From Melastoma dodecandrum (lineage: Eukaryota; Streptophyta; Magnoliopsida; Myrtales; Melastomataceae): DNA of 64,000 nucleotides. The stretch spans positions 2,170,001 through 2,234,000 of the forward strand of contig JARUPY010000398.1 of NCBI GenBank assembly GCA_029817715.1, in the 5' to 3' direction. Shown one piece after another: positions 9,641 to 19,113 of this stretch (the stretch's first letter is position 1; each line of letters opens with the position of its first letter). Position numbers and translations under genes: made by a program. The notes beneath the pieces were generated by a model. The model had not been told where the DNA came from. It saw only the letters and a program-made list of their open reading frames with translations, and did no database searches.

Positions 9641-9722
9641 CGGCGCCTCGATTGAACGGCCCGGCTTCTGCATGGTTATTGGGCAGGTATTCATGCGGGC
9701 TCGACCCGTAACGAGGTGACAC

Positions 9723-11702
9723 GTGCTGCTGACCGCGACCCGGGACGACGCATCTTGGCCTGCCTTGGACGAGCTGGACGAGGCCATCGAAAAGGCCGAG
9801 ACCGCTTTGCTCCGCACGCAGCGCCGTGACGGCCATTTCGTCTTCGAACTCGAGGCCGACGTCTCGATCCCGGCGGAATACGTCCTGTTCAAGCACGTGC
9901 GCGGAACGTCGTTCCGGCCCGGTCTCGAAGCCAAGATCGCACGATACCTGCGCGACAAGCAGAAGGCGGGCGGCGGCTGGCCGCTCTTCGAGGAGGGCGG
10001 GTTCAACATCTCCTCGAGCGTGAAGGCCTATTTCGCGCTGAAGCTGCTCGGCGATTCGCCGGACGCGCCGCATATGCTGCGCGCGCGCGAGGCGATCCTG
10101 AAGCACGGCGGCGCGGCGCAGGCGAACGTCTTCACCCGCGCCCTGCTCGCCATCTACGGCGAGGTTCCGTGGTCGGCGGTGCCGGTGATGCCGGTGGAGA
10201 TTATGCACCTGCCGCGCTGGTTCCCGTTCCACCTCGACAAGGTGAGCTACTGGGCGCGCACCGTGCTGGCTCCGATGATGGTCGTCAACGCCGCCCGTCC
10301 CCGCGCGAGGAACGAGCGAGACATTCACATCGCCGAGCTTTTCGTCGTGCCGCCCTCCGCGGGCGAGAGCTGGCCCGGCGGCGCCGGACAGTCGAAGGTG
10401 CTGGCGGCGATCTTCAACGGCGTCGACAAAATCCTGCGCAAGGCCGAGCCCTTCTTTCCGAAAGGCGCGCGGAAAAGCGCGATCGCCAAGGCCGCGGCCT
10501 TCACGACCGAGCGGCTGAATGGGACCGATGGGCTCGGCGCGATCTACCCCGCGATGGCCTATTCGGTGTTCATGTACGACGTGCTCGGATGTGACGCGAA
10601 CGACCCGCGACTGACCCAGGCCATCGAGGCGATCGAGAAGCTCGTCGTCGAATACGACGAATATGCCTACGTGCAGCCCTGCGTGTCGCCGGTGTGGGAC
10701 ACCGCGCTCGCCGCGCATGCGCTGATGGAATCCGGCCATGCGCGCAACGGCGCGCAGGTTCAGGCCGCGCTCGACTGGCTGCTGCCGCGCCAGGTTCTCG
10801 AGCTCAAGGGCGACTGGGCCGTGCAAAAGCCGGATGTCCGACCGGGCGGCTGGGCGTTCCAGTACAACAACGCCCATTATCCCGACCTCGACGACACCGC
10901 CGTGGTCGCCATGGCGCTCGACCGCGCGGCCGAACGCGACCCCGAGACGCTCGAGGAGCCCTATGCGGAGCCGATCGCGCGGGCCCGCGAATGGATCGAA
11001 GGCCTGCAGAGCCACAACGGCGCCTGGGGCGCCTTCGATGCCGACAACGACAACGAATATCTGAACAACATCCCGTTCGCCGACCACGGCGCCCTACTCG
11101 ATCCGCCGACGGCGGACGTGACGGCGCGCTGCATCTCCTTCCTCGCCCAGCGCGGCGAGACGCAGGAGTCGAGTTCGATCATGAAGCGGGCCGTCGACTA
11201 CCTGATCGCCACGCAGGAAAAGGACGGCAGCTGGTTCGGCCGCTGGGGCATGAACTACATCTACGGCACGTGGTCCGTGCTCTGCGCCTTCAACGTTGCC
11301 GGCGTCGATCCCGAACACGCGAGCGTGCGCCGCGCCATCGCCTTCTTGAAGCGCAACCAGAACACCGACGGTGGCTGGGGTGAAGGGGCCGAGACCTACG
11401 AGCGGGAATACAACGGCTTCCAGCAGGCGCCTTCGACCGCATCGCAGACCGCGTGGGCGCTGATCGCGCTGATGGCGGTCGGCGAGGTCGACGATCCGGC
11501 GGTCGATCGCGGCATCGCCTACCTGAAATCGCGCCAGGGGCCGGAAGGCTATTGGGACGAGAAGCGCTTCACCGCGACCGGTTTCCCGAAGGTCTTTTAC
11601 CTGCGCTACCACGGCTATGCGCGCTACTTCCCGCTCTGGGCGATGGCGCGCTATCGCAACTTGAAGCGCAGCAACACGCGCCGAGTCGCGGTCGGCATGT
11701 GA
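9723..11702 (+). CDS. shc: Squalene-hopene cyclase
   Basis: 659 residues from a GTG preceded by a GAGGTG ribosome-binding site. The catalytic DxDD motif is DLDD at about 388-391, and several QW repeats are visible (QNTDGGWGEG, QEKDGSWFGRWG, QGPEGYWDEK). The enzyme is a monotopic membrane protein that cyclises squalene to hopene and diplopterol. It is the committed step of hopanoid synthesis, supplying sterol-like lipids to the outer membrane. It lies about 80 bp after hpnE, and its stop overlaps the hpnG start (GTGA). Its length is normal for the family and no lesion is seen. Confidence 0.97.
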   Translation: MLLTATRDDASWPALDELDEAIEKAETALLRTQRRDGHFVFELEADVSIPAEYVLFKHVRGTSFRPGLEAKIARYLRDKQKAGGGWPLFEEGGFNISSSVKAYFALKLLGDSPDAPHMLRAREAILKHGGAAQANVFTRALLAIYGEVPWSAVPVMPVEIMHLPRWFPFHLDKVSYWARTVLAPMMVVNAARPRARNERDIHIAELFVVPPSAGESWPGGAGQSKVLAAIFNGVDKILRKAEPFFPKGARKSAIAKAAAFTTERLNGTDGLGAIYPAMAYSVFMYDVLGCDANDPRLTQAIEAIEKLVVEYDEYAYVQPCVSPVWDTALAAHALMESGHARNGAQVQAALDWLLPRQVLELKGDWAVQKPDVRPGGWAFQYNNAHYPDLDDTAVVAMALDRAAERDPETLEEPYAEPIARAREWIEGLQSHNGAWGAFDADNDNEYLNNIPFADHGALLDPPTADVTARCISFLAQRGETQESSSIMKRAVDYLIATQEKDGSWFGRWGMNYIYGTWSVLCAFNVAGVDPEHASVRRAIAFLKRNQNTDGGWGEGAETYEREYNGFQQAPSTASQTAWALIALMAVGEVDDPAVDRGIAYLKSRQGPEGYWDEKRFTATGFPKVFYLRYHGYARYFPLWAMARYRNLKRSNTRRVAVGM

Positions 11703-12361
11703 CGATCGTCGTCGTCTGCGGCCTTAAGGCCGAGGCGCGGATCGCGGAGGGAGACGGCGCCACCGTCATCGCAGGCGGCGGCGATCACGCGCGGCTCGAA
11801 ACGACCCTCGATGCGTCCGCGCCGATGGCCTGCGCCATTCTGAGCTTCGGCGTCGCCGGCGGCCTCGATCCGGCTTTGCGACCCGGCGACATTCGGGTCG
11901 CGACAGGCGTCGTCACGGCGGACGGCGCGGGGTCCTCGGCGACTTCCGCATGGGCGGACGCACTCGCCCATCATCTGAACGTCGATCAAGCGTGGTTCGC
12001 AGCGGCCGATGCGCCGCTCGCGTCACCGGCCGACAAAGCGGCGCTTCATCGAGCGACCGGCGCCGCCACGATCGACATGGAGACCCACATCGTTGCGCGT
12101 TGCGCGGCCCGGCACGACCTGCCTTGGGGTGGTGTTCGGGTCGTCACGGACAGCGCGGATCGTGCGCTGCCCCCTGCGGCCACGGTCGGCATGCGGGCGG
12201 ACGGCAGGGTGGACCTGCCGGCGATCCTCGCGTCGCTGGCCCGCGATCCGCGCCAGCTTCCAGCCCTTGTCCGCACGGGGCTCGACGCCCGCGCGGCCTT
12301 CGCAAACCTATTCCGCAGCCGTCAGCGTCTCGGGCCGAGCTTCGCGCTCCTCGATCTCTGA
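11699..12361 (+). CDS. hpnG: Hopanoid-associated nucleosidase/phosphorylase HpnG
   Basis: 220 residues resembling the MTA/SAH nucleosidase fold: an LSFGVAGGLDPAL nucleotide pocket and the DMETHIVA segment that carries the ribose-binding Glu. In hopanoid pathways HpnG removes adenine from adenosylhopane to give ribosylhopane, the precursor of bacteriohopanetetrol. The GTG at 11699 overlaps the shc stop; the longer frame from 11453 lies within shc. Its last 54 bases overlap the 3' end of hpnH on the opposite strand, a tail-to-tail coding overlap that is uncommon for this locus. Confidence 0.85.
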   Translation: MTIVVVCGLKAEARIAEGDGATVIAGGGDHARLETTLDASAPMACAILSFGVAGGLDPALRPGDIRVATGVVTADGAGSSATSAWADALAHHLNVDQAWFAAADAPLASPADKAALHRATGAATIDMETHIVARCAARHDLPWGGVRVVTDSADRALPPAATVGMRADGRVDLPAILASLARDPRQLPALVRTGLDARAAFANLFRSRQRLGPSFALLDL

Positions 12362-13456
12362 GAGGCGCGTCTGCACGTGCCGGGAGAAGACGAACTCCGC
12401 CGGGCGCTGGTTCTCGAGCGAGATTTCGGGCGCCATCGGGCCGGTCGTGCGGATGCCCTTGGCGGCAAGGCCGAGCAGCTTCCACGGCTTGCGGAAGGAA
12501 TCGGTGACGGCCGAGGCCTCGAACCCGGAATGGACCATGCAGTCGGCGCACTTCTCGTAATTGCCGGTGCCGTACTGGTCCCAGTTCGTGTCGTCCATCA
12601 GCTCCTTGAAGGTCTTGGCGTAGCCTTCGCCGAGCAGATAGCAGGGCTTCTGCCAGCCGAAGACGGTGCGGGTCGGGTTGCCCCAGGGCGTGCAATGGTA
12701 GGTCTGATTGCCGGCGAGGAAGTCCAGGAACAGCACGGACTGGTAGAAGGCCCAGGATTTGCCGCCGTTGCCGCGCTTGAGAATGCCGCGGAACAGCTCC
12801 TTCGTCTTCGAGCGGTTGAGGAAATGCTGCTGGTCGGCGGCGCGCTCATAGGCATAGCCGGGCGAGATCGTGACGCCTTCGATCCCCCACGTCGACGCCT
12901 CGTCGAAGAAGCGAGCCACTTCGGCCGGATTGGCGTCGTTGAACAGCGTGCAGTTGATCGTCACCCGGAAGCCCATCTCCCGGGCTTTCTTCAAGGCCGA
13001 CAGCGCCTTATCGTAGACGCCCTGCTGGCAGACGGACTTGTCGTGCATCGCCTTGTCGCCGTCGAGATGGACCGACCAGTTGAAGCGCTTGTTGGGCTTG
13101 AACTTCGACAGGTTGCGCTCGAGCAGAAGCGCGTTGGTGCAGACGGTGACCCACTTCTTCTTGGCGAGCGCGCCCTCGACGATCTGCGGCAGCTCCTTGT
13201 GCAGCAGCGGCTCGCCGCCCGCGACGACGACGACCGGGGCGCCGCACTCGTCCATCGCGTGCAGGCAATCCGCCAGCGGGAGGCGCTCGTTCAGGATCTT
13301 GTCGGGATAGTCGATCTTGCCGCAGCCCGCGCAGGCGAGGTTGCAGCGGAAGAGCGGCTCCAGCATCAGCACCAGCGGGTAGCGCTTGGTGCGGGACAGC
13401 TCCTTGCGGGCGACGTAGGAGCCGATCGAAACCATCTGTTGGACAGGTATACCCAA
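12308..13456 (-). CDS. hpnH: Adenosyl-hopene transferase HpnH (radical SAM)
   Basis: 382 residues. The radical-SAM cluster motif CxxxCxxC is seen as FRCNLACAGCGK, followed by the GGEPLLH segment, with a C-terminal cysteine region (NYEKCADCMVHSG). HpnH adds a 5'-deoxyadenosyl group to diploptene. The family normally opens MGIPxxQ. A TTG at 13456 gives exactly such an opening and has GAGGAA eight bases upstream, so TTG is chosen over the ATG seven codons later. The frame open to 13786 is arginine-rich spacer. It is transcribed away from hpnN and towards hpnG. Confidence 0.93.
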   Translation of the reverse strand: MGIPVQQMVSIGSYVARKELSRTKRYPLVLMLEPLFRCNLACAGCGKIDYPDKILNERLPLADCLHAMDECGAPVVVVAGGEPLLHKELPQIVEGALAKKKWVTVCTNALLLERNLSKFKPNKRFNWSVHLDGDKAMHDKSVCQQGVYDKALSALKKAREMGFRVTINCTLFNDANPAEVARFFDEASTWGIEGVTISPGYAYERAADQQHFLNRSKTKELFRGILKRGNGGKSWAFYQSVLFLDFLAGNQTYHCTPWGNPTRTVFGWQKPCYLLGEGYAKTFKELMDDTNWDQYGTGNYEKCADCMVHSGFEASAVTDSFRKPWKLLGLAAKGIRTTGPMAPEISLENQRPAEFVFSRHVQTRLSEIEEREARPETLTAAE

Positions 13457-13787
13457 AGCTCGTGTTCCTCGGTTGGATCGGGCGCGGCGGCGTGGCTGGC
13501 GCACCTGCGGCGCGGTCGGCGACCGCAGCCCTCGTTCGCGCGCTCCTTCGACCATAAGCTGGCCGACGTCCCGTCTCTTTTCGCTTGCCGGTTTCCTGAA
13601 GGGATGACATTGACGACCGCGAAACACAAGGCTGCCGTCGGGGTTCGCGTTCGTCGATCCCGTAGGTGGTCGTATTTTGGCCACAGGGCCTACCTGTTCT
13701 GGCGGCCGATATGCCCACAGGGCATGTCTCCTCGGTCTTTTCCCCCGGACCGATCCTTGCCTCTGACGACAAGGTGATACGCACAAG
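13457..13787. other. Divergent intergenic region between hpnH and hpnN
   Basis: 331 bp without a credible gene. It must hold the promoters of hpnH (minus) and hpnN (plus). The part at 13640-13700 is less GC-rich than its surroundings (TCGTATTTTGGCC), but no clear consensus promoter could be assigned by eye. The hpnN ribosome-binding site AAGGTG lies near the right end. Confidence 0.5.
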
Positions 13788-16445
13788 ATGACGACCTCTT
13801 ACGACCGCGCGCAGCGAGACGCCGATGGAACGCCGGTGTCTCACGGCCCGATCACGCGAGCCGTCGTCGCGATCGTCATGGCCTCGGCCCGGCACCGCTT
13901 CATCGTGCTGGCGCTCAGCCTCATCCTGACCGCGTTGAGCGGTTGGTACGTCGCCAACAATTTCGCGATCAACACCAATACCGACGACTTCATCGCCTCG
14001 AGCGTCCCCTGGCGCAAGAACGAGATCGCCTACAACAAGGCGTTTCCGGACCAGGACAACCAGATCATCGTCGTGATCGACGGGAAGACGCCCGAAGTCG
14101 CGCAGGACTCCGTCGATGCGCTGACGGCCAAGCTGCAGGGCCATCCCGACCTCTTCAAGGCGGTCGTCCAGCCCGACGGCGGCCCGTTCTTCCGGAAAAA
14201 CGGCCTGCTGTTCCTCTCGACGGAAGACGTGAAGAAGAGCATCGCCGGGCTGCAACGCGCCCAGCCTGTGCTCTCGATCCTGGCCTCCGATCCGTCGCTA
14301 CGCGGCATTTTTGATGCGCTGGCGAACATTCCGCGAGGCGTCGAAAACAAGCAAGGCACCTTCGAGCAGTTCGACAAGCCGATCCGCAGCCTGAACACGG
14401 CGCTCGAGAATGTGCTGTCCGACAGGCCGGAATTCTTCTCCTGGCAGAAGCTCCTGTCCGAGGGCGACGAGCCGAGCGGTCGCCAACTCCGCAAGTTCAT
14501 CCAGATCACGCCGGTCCTCGACTACGCCGACATCCAGCCCGGCGCCAAGCCGACGCAGGCGGTGCGGGACGCCGCGGCGGCGCTGCACCTCGATGCCGCG
14601 CACGGCGTCACGATGCGCATCACCGGGCAGGTGCCGATCGCCGATGCGGAATTCGCGACGGTGCTGGACGGGTTCGGCCTCAACGGCATCATCATGGCGG
14701 TGGTCGTCCTGCTGATCATCTATTCGGCGCTGAAGTCGTTCAAGATCGTCGGCGCGGTGTTCGCGACGGTGCTGATGGGCCTCGTCATCACCTTCGCGGC
14801 GGGTCTCCTCCTCGTCACGACGCTCAACGTGCTCTCCGTCGCCTTCGCGGTGCTGTTCATCGGCATCGGCGTCGACTTCGGCATCCAGTTCTCCGTGCGC
14901 TACAAGGCCGAGCGCTACGATTATCCCGACTTCAACGATGCCCTGTCGATGGCCGCCGCCAAGGTCGGACGACCGCTGGCTCTCGCCGCCGTCGCCACCA
15001 TGGCCGGCTTCTACGCCTTCCTCCCGACGACATACCGCGGCGTGTCCGAACTCGGCGAGATCGCCGGCACCGGGATGCTCATCGCCTTCCTCTCGGCGAT
15101 CACCTTTCTCCCGGCGCTGCTCGCGATCATCAAGCCGCCGGCGGAGCGCGAGCCTGTCGGCTACTTGTTCCTCGCGCCGGTCGACGATTTCATCGAGCGG
15201 CACCGCTATGTGATCGTCATCGGGACGCTCGCGGTCGCCCTCGCCGGCACGCCGCTGCTGCGCGATCTTCGGTTCGACTTCAACCCGCTCAACCTTGACA
15301 GCCAGTCGACCGAGGCGATCTCGACGCTCCTCGACCTGATGAAGGACCCGGACACCGACACGCAGACAATCAGCGTGCTGGAGCCGAACCTCGCCGCCGC
15401 CAACGCGACGGCGGAAAAGCTGAAGAAGCTGCCCGATGTCGCGCGCGTCACCACCCTGTCGAGCCTCGTGCCGACGGATCAGGACGAAAAGCTCGCGATC
15501 ATCGACCAGGCGAAGCGCGGCCTCGGCTCCGCCCTGAACCCCGCCGCGCCGCTCGATCCGCCGAGCGACGAGGACAGCGTCGGCTCGATCCGCCGCACCG
15601 CCGCCGCCTTCCGGACGGCCGCCGGCGGCTCGATGGACAAGGGCAACGCCGATGCTCGGCGCTTCGGCGAACTCGCGACCAAGCTGGCCGACGCGCCCGA
15701 AGCGGTCCGCAAGCGTGCCGCCGATGTGCTGGTGCCCCCGCTGAAGGTCACGCTCGCCACGCTGCGCGATTCGCTCGACCCCTCGAAGATCACGATCGAC
15801 TCGATCCCGCCGGCGCTCAAGGCGCTCTATATCGGGCAGGACGGCCAGGCGCGCGTCGAGGCCGCGCCCAAGGGCGACCCCAACGACAACGCGAACATGA
15901 TTCGCTTCGCGACGGAGATCCAATCCGTCGCCAAGAACGCGACGGGCCAGCCCGTGTCCGTCCAGGGCGCCGGCCAGACGGTGAAGCGCGCCTTCATCGA
16001 AGCCGGCATCATCGCCATCGCCTCGATCTTCGTGATCCTCTGGATCGTGCTGCGTCGCGTCGGCGACGTTCTCCTGACGCTCGTCCCGCTGCTCCTCGCC
16101 GGCCTCGTGACGCTCGAGATCACGGTGCTGATCAAGATGCCGCTCAACTTCGCGAACATCATCGCGCTGCCGCTGCTGCTGGGGCTCGGCGTCGCCTTCA
16201 AGATCTACTTCGTCATGGCCTGGCGGGCGGGGACGAAGAAGTTGCTGCAGTCGAGCCTGACGCGCGCGGTCTTCTGGAGCGCGCTGACGACGGCGACGGC
16301 GTTCGGTAGCTTGTGGGCCTCCCACCATCCCGGCACCTCGAGCATGGGCAAGCTGATGGCCCTCTCGCTCGTCACGACGCTGTGCGCCGCGATCCTCTTC
16401 CAGCCGGCGTTGATGGGGCCGCCGCGCAAGACCGAGGTGCACTGA
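13788..16445 (+). CDS. hpnN: Hopanoid transporter HpnN (RND/MMPL family)
   Basis: 885 residues with an RND layout. There is one membrane segment near residue 40, a large periplasmic loop, a five-helix block near 300-450 (the sterol-sensing-like part), a second helix and loop, and a C-terminal block near 735-875. HpnN moves hopanoids from the inner to the outer membrane in Rhodopseudomonas palustris and Burkholderia. It lies beside hpnH and the hpnCDE-shc-hpnG operon, which fixes the assignment. The start ATG follows AAGGTG by about ten bases. No outer-membrane or fusion partner is adjacent, as is usual for this family. Confidence 0.93.
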   Translation: MTTSYDRAQRDADGTPVSHGPITRAVVAIVMASARHRFIVLALSLILTALSGWYVANNFAINTNTDDFIASSVPWRKNEIAYNKAFPDQDNQIIVVIDGKTPEVAQDSVDALTAKLQGHPDLFKAVVQPDGGPFFRKNGLLFLSTEDVKKSIAGLQRAQPVLSILASDPSLRGIFDALANIPRGVENKQGTFEQFDKPIRSLNTALENVLSDRPEFFSWQKLLSEGDEPSGRQLRKFIQITPVLDYADIQPGAKPTQAVRDAAAALHLDAAHGVTMRITGQVPIADAEFATVLDGFGLNGIIMAVVVLLIIYSALKSFKIVGAVFATVLMGLVITFAAGLLLVTTLNVLSVAFAVLFIGIGVDFGIQFSVRYKAERYDYPDFNDALSMAAAKVGRPLALAAVATMAGFYAFLPTTYRGVSELGEIAGTGMLIAFLSAITFLPALLAIIKPPAEREPVGYLFLAPVDDFIERHRYVIVIGTLAVALAGTPLLRDLRFDFNPLNLDSQSTEAISTLLDLMKDPDTDTQTISVLEPNLAAANATAEKLKKLPDVARVTTLSSLVPTDQDEKLAIIDQAKRGLGSALNPAAPLDPPSDEDSVGSIRRTAAAFRTAAGGSMDKGNADARRFGELATKLADAPEAVRKRAADVLVPPLKVTLATLRDSLDPSKITIDSIPPALKALYIGQDGQARVEAAPKGDPNDNANMIRFATEIQSVAKNATGQPVSVQGAGQTVKRAFIEAGIIAIASIFVILWIVLRRVGDVLLTLVPLLLAGLVTLEITVLIKMPLNFANIIALPLLLGLGVAFKIYFVMAWRAGTKKLLQSSLTRAVFWSALTTATAFGSLWASHHPGTSSMGKLMALSLVTTLCAAILFQPALMGPPRKTEVH

Positions 16446-16530
16446 GACCCATGCACGGACGACGGAGGGCGGCGCCGGATGACGGGGCCGCCGTTCCGCT
16501 CTAAGACATGCGCGCTCTGAGGAGACGCGC

Positions 16531-18039
16531 GTGACCAACACCTTCGTCGACAGCATCCTTGGTCGCGGACACGACGACGCGCTCTTCCTGCGCACCCCAT
16601 CGGGTGAGCGTCTGACCTACGCGCAGTTGCGCGACGCCGCAGGACGCGCGGCGGCGGCGCTCGCGGCGCTGGGCGTCGGGCCCGGCGACCGGGTCGCCGC
16701 GCAGATCGAGAAGTCGCCGACCGGCCTCGCGCTCTACCTCGGGACGATCGTCGCCGGCGGCGTCTTCCTGCCGCTCAACACGGCCTATACCGCGGCCGAA
16801 CTCGACTATTTCATCGGCGACGCCGAGCCGCGCGTCGTCGTCTGCGACCCGGCCCATCGCGCGGAGATCGCATCGCTCCCGGCGGCGAACGGCCTTGCGG
16901 TCGAGACGCTCGATGCGTCCGGCCGCGGCAGCCTGCGCGAGCGGATGGATGCTGCCGCGCCCCTCGCCGCCGTGCCGCGCGACGCGGACGACCTCGCCGC
17001 GATCCTCTACACGTCCGGCACGACGGGGCGTTCGAAGGGCGCGATGCTGACGCACCGCAATCTCGTCTCGAACGCGCAGACGCTTGCCGACGCGTGGCGT
17101 TTCACGCCCTCCGACCGGCTCATCCACGCCCTGCCCGTCTACCACACGCACGGGCTCTTCGTGGCCTGCAACGTCACGCTCGTCGCGGGGTCGAGCCTCA
17201 TCTTCCTGCCGAAGTTCGACGTGCCGACGATCCTCGCGCAGCTGCCGCAGGCGAGCGCGATGATGGGCGTGCCCACCTTCTACACGCGGCTCCTCGACGC
17301 GCCGGCGTTCACGCGCGAAAGCGCGACGGGCATGCGGCTCTTCGTGTCGGGCTCGGCCCCGTTGCTGGCGGAGACGCATCTCGCCTGGACGGAGCGCACC
17401 GGCCACGCGATCCTCGAGCGCTACGGCATGACAGAGACGAACATGAATTGTTCGAACCCCTACGAGGGGGAGCGCCGGCCGGGCACGGTCGGCTTCCCGC
17501 TCCCGGGCGTCGAATTGCGCATCGTCGATCCCGACGGCGGCGCCGCGGTGCGGCAGGGCGACGTCGGCATGATCGAGGTGCGCGGCCCCAACGTCTGCAA
17601 GGGCTATTGGCGCAACGCGGAGAAGACCAAGGCCGAGTTCCACACCGACGGCTTCTTCGTCACGGGGGATCTCGGCAAGATCGACGCCGAAGGCTACGTC
17701 CACATCGTCGGGCGCGGCAAGGATCTCATCATCACCGGCGGCTTCAACGTCTATCCCAAGGAGGTCGAACTCCTGATCGACGAGGTCGAGGGCGTGCTGG
17801 AAAGCGCCGTCGTCGGCCTGCCGCACAAGGACTTCGGCGAGGGGGTCGCGGCGGTGGTGGTGCCGCGCCCGGACGCCGCGATCGCCGAAGGCGACGTCTC
17901 CCGCGCCCTCGACGGCAAGCTCGCGAAGTTCAAGCTGCCCAAGCGCATCCTCTTCGTCGACGAGCTGCCGCGCAACACGATGGGCAAGGTCCAGAAGAAT
18001 CTCTTGCGCGATCGTTTCAAGGACACGTTCACCGCCTGA
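16531..18039 (+). CDS. Malonyl-CoA synthetase (AMP-forming), MatB-like
   Basis: 502 residues of the ANL adenylating superfamily. The P-loop is LYTSGTTGRSKGA, the core motif ERYGMTETNM, then TGDLGKID, and the C-terminal catalytic lysine region PRNTMGKVQK. The ERYGMTETNMNCSNPY and RRPGTVGFPLPGV pattern is that of malonyl-CoA synthetases such as Rhodopseudomonas MatB, which activate free malonate for fatty-acid synthesis or detoxification. Methylmalonate may also be used. Start is GTG after a GGAG site. It follows hpnN by about 85 bp and may be read through from it, but a functional link to hopanoids is not evident. Confidence 0.85.
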   Translation: MTNTFVDSILGRGHDDALFLRTPSGERLTYAQLRDAAGRAAAALAALGVGPGDRVAAQIEKSPTGLALYLGTIVAGGVFLPLNTAYTAAELDYFIGDAEPRVVVCDPAHRAEIASLPAANGLAVETLDASGRGSLRERMDAAAPLAAVPRDADDLAAILYTSGTTGRSKGAMLTHRNLVSNAQTLADAWRFTPSDRLIHALPVYHTHGLFVACNVTLVAGSSLIFLPKFDVPTILAQLPQASAMMGVPTFYTRLLDAPAFTRESATGMRLFVSGSAPLLAETHLAWTERTGHAILERYGMTETNMNCSNPYEGERRPGTVGFPLPGVELRIVDPDGGAAVRQGDVGMIEVRGPNVCKGYWRNAEKTKAEFHTDGFFVTGDLGKIDAEGYVHIVGRGKDLIITGGFNVYPKEVELLIDEVEGVLESAVVGLPHKDFGEGVAAVVVPRPDAAIAEGDVSRALDGKLAKFKLPKRILFVDELPRNTMGKVQKNLLRDRFKDTFTA

Positions 18040-18088
18040 CCTCGTGCGCCCGATCTCGCCGCGATCTATCGAGAAGAGACAAACCATC

Positions 18089-19012
18089 ATGCGCATCCTG
18101 ATCCTCGGCGCCGGCGGTATCGGCGGCTATTTCGGCGGCCGTCTGGCGGAAGCCGGCGCGGACGTCACCTTCCTCGTGCGCGAGGCTCGCGCCGCGCTGC
18201 TGCGCGAGAGCGGCCTCGTCATCACGAGCCCGATGGGCGATGCGCATCTCCAGCCGCAGATCGCGACGCGCGACACCCTCACGGGCGCCTACGACCTCGT
18301 GATTCTCAGCTGCAAGGCCTACGACCTCGACGCGGCGATCAAGGCGATCGGTCCGGCAGTCGGCGAGACAACGACCATTCTGCCGCTTCTCAACGGCCTC
18401 GCCCATCTCGACCGGCTCGACGCCGCCTTCGGCGCCGCGCGCGTTTTGGGCGGAGCCGCCTACATCAGCGTGACGCTCGCGGATGACGGCACAATCCGCC
18501 ATCTCAACAAGCTCGACGGCCTGACCTACGGCGCGCGCACGCCGGCGCAGGCCGAGCGCTGCGAGGCCATCACGCAGGCCTTCGCCGGGGCCAGGTTCAC
18601 GGCCAAGAACAGCCCGAACATCCTGCAGGAGATGTGGGAGAAGTTCGCCTTCATCACCGCCGCCGCCTCGATCACCTGCCTCATGCGCGCCAGCGTGAAG
18701 GCGATCATGGCCGCGCGGGACGGCGAGCAGCTGACGCGCCGCATGCTGGAGGAATGCCAGAGCGTCGCCGCTGCCTCGGGCTATCCGATCCACGACAAGT
18801 CGGTCCGCTTCGCGGTCGGCTTCCTCACGGACCGCAACTCGGACTCCACCGCCTCGATGTTGCGTGATCTCGAAGCCGGTCTCGCCGTCGAGGCCGACCA
18901 GTTGCCGGGCGACATGATCCGGCGCGGCGAAGGGCATGGCGTCGACACCGATCTGTTGCGCGCGGCCTATGCGCATCTTCAAGCTTATCAGGCGCGACGC
19001 GCGACGGCTTGA
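18089..19012 (+). CDS. 2-dehydropantoate 2-reductase family protein
   Basis: 307 residues from the ATG at 18089. It has an N-terminal Rossmann fold with GAGGIGGYFG at residues 7-16, a CKAYDLD segment carrying the family lysine, and a helical C-terminal domain (ApbA). Ketopantoate reductases use NADPH to make pantoate for coenzyme A. Genomes of this group often carry several paralogs of uncertain substrate, so no symbol is given. It starts about 50 bp after the malonyl-CoA synthetase on the same strand, which could fit a CoA theme, but that is inference. Confidence 0.85.
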   Translation: MRILILGAGGIGGYFGGRLAEAGADVTFLVREARAALLRESGLVITSPMGDAHLQPQIATRDTLTGAYDLVILSCKAYDLDAAIKAIGPAVGETTTILPLLNGLAHLDRLDAAFGAARVLGGAAYISVTLADDGTIRHLNKLDGLTYGARTPAQAERCEAITQAFAGARFTAKNSPNILQEMWEKFAFITAAASITCLMRASVKAIMAARDGEQLTRRMLEECQSVAAASGYPIHDKSVRFAVGFLTDRNSDSTASMLRDLEAGLAVEADQLPGDMIRRGEGHGVDTDLLRAAYAHLQAYQARRATA

Positions 19013-19034
19013 CCGGACCCCTATCAAAATTTTG

Positions 19035-19095
19035 CAGGCATATGCATCTTTATGCCTAACGACACGTTCTCGATCCGATAGCAGGCATATGCCTG
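19035..19095 (+). promoter_or_regulatory. Putative operator pair upstream of the SDR-MarR operon
   Basis: The 11-mer CAGGCATATGC occurs twice, at 19035-19045 and 19082-19092. The second copy sits in a perfect 14-bp palindrome, CAGGCATATGCCTG (19082-19095). The first is followed by a matching half site, so AGGCAT (19036-19041) pairs with ATGCCT (19052-19057). The pair lies directly before the SDR gene, whose partner encodes a MarR repressor, the usual arrangement for autoregulation. The spacer between the sites is a likely promoter. Confidence 0.6.
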
Positions 19096-19113
19096 TTTCA
19101 GTGAGAGACGATC

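Noticed and set aside
13457..13786. N-terminal extension of HpnH to 13786
   Set aside because: Arg-rich, unlike the family, and a TTG with a good ribosome-binding site at 13456 gives the expected opening.
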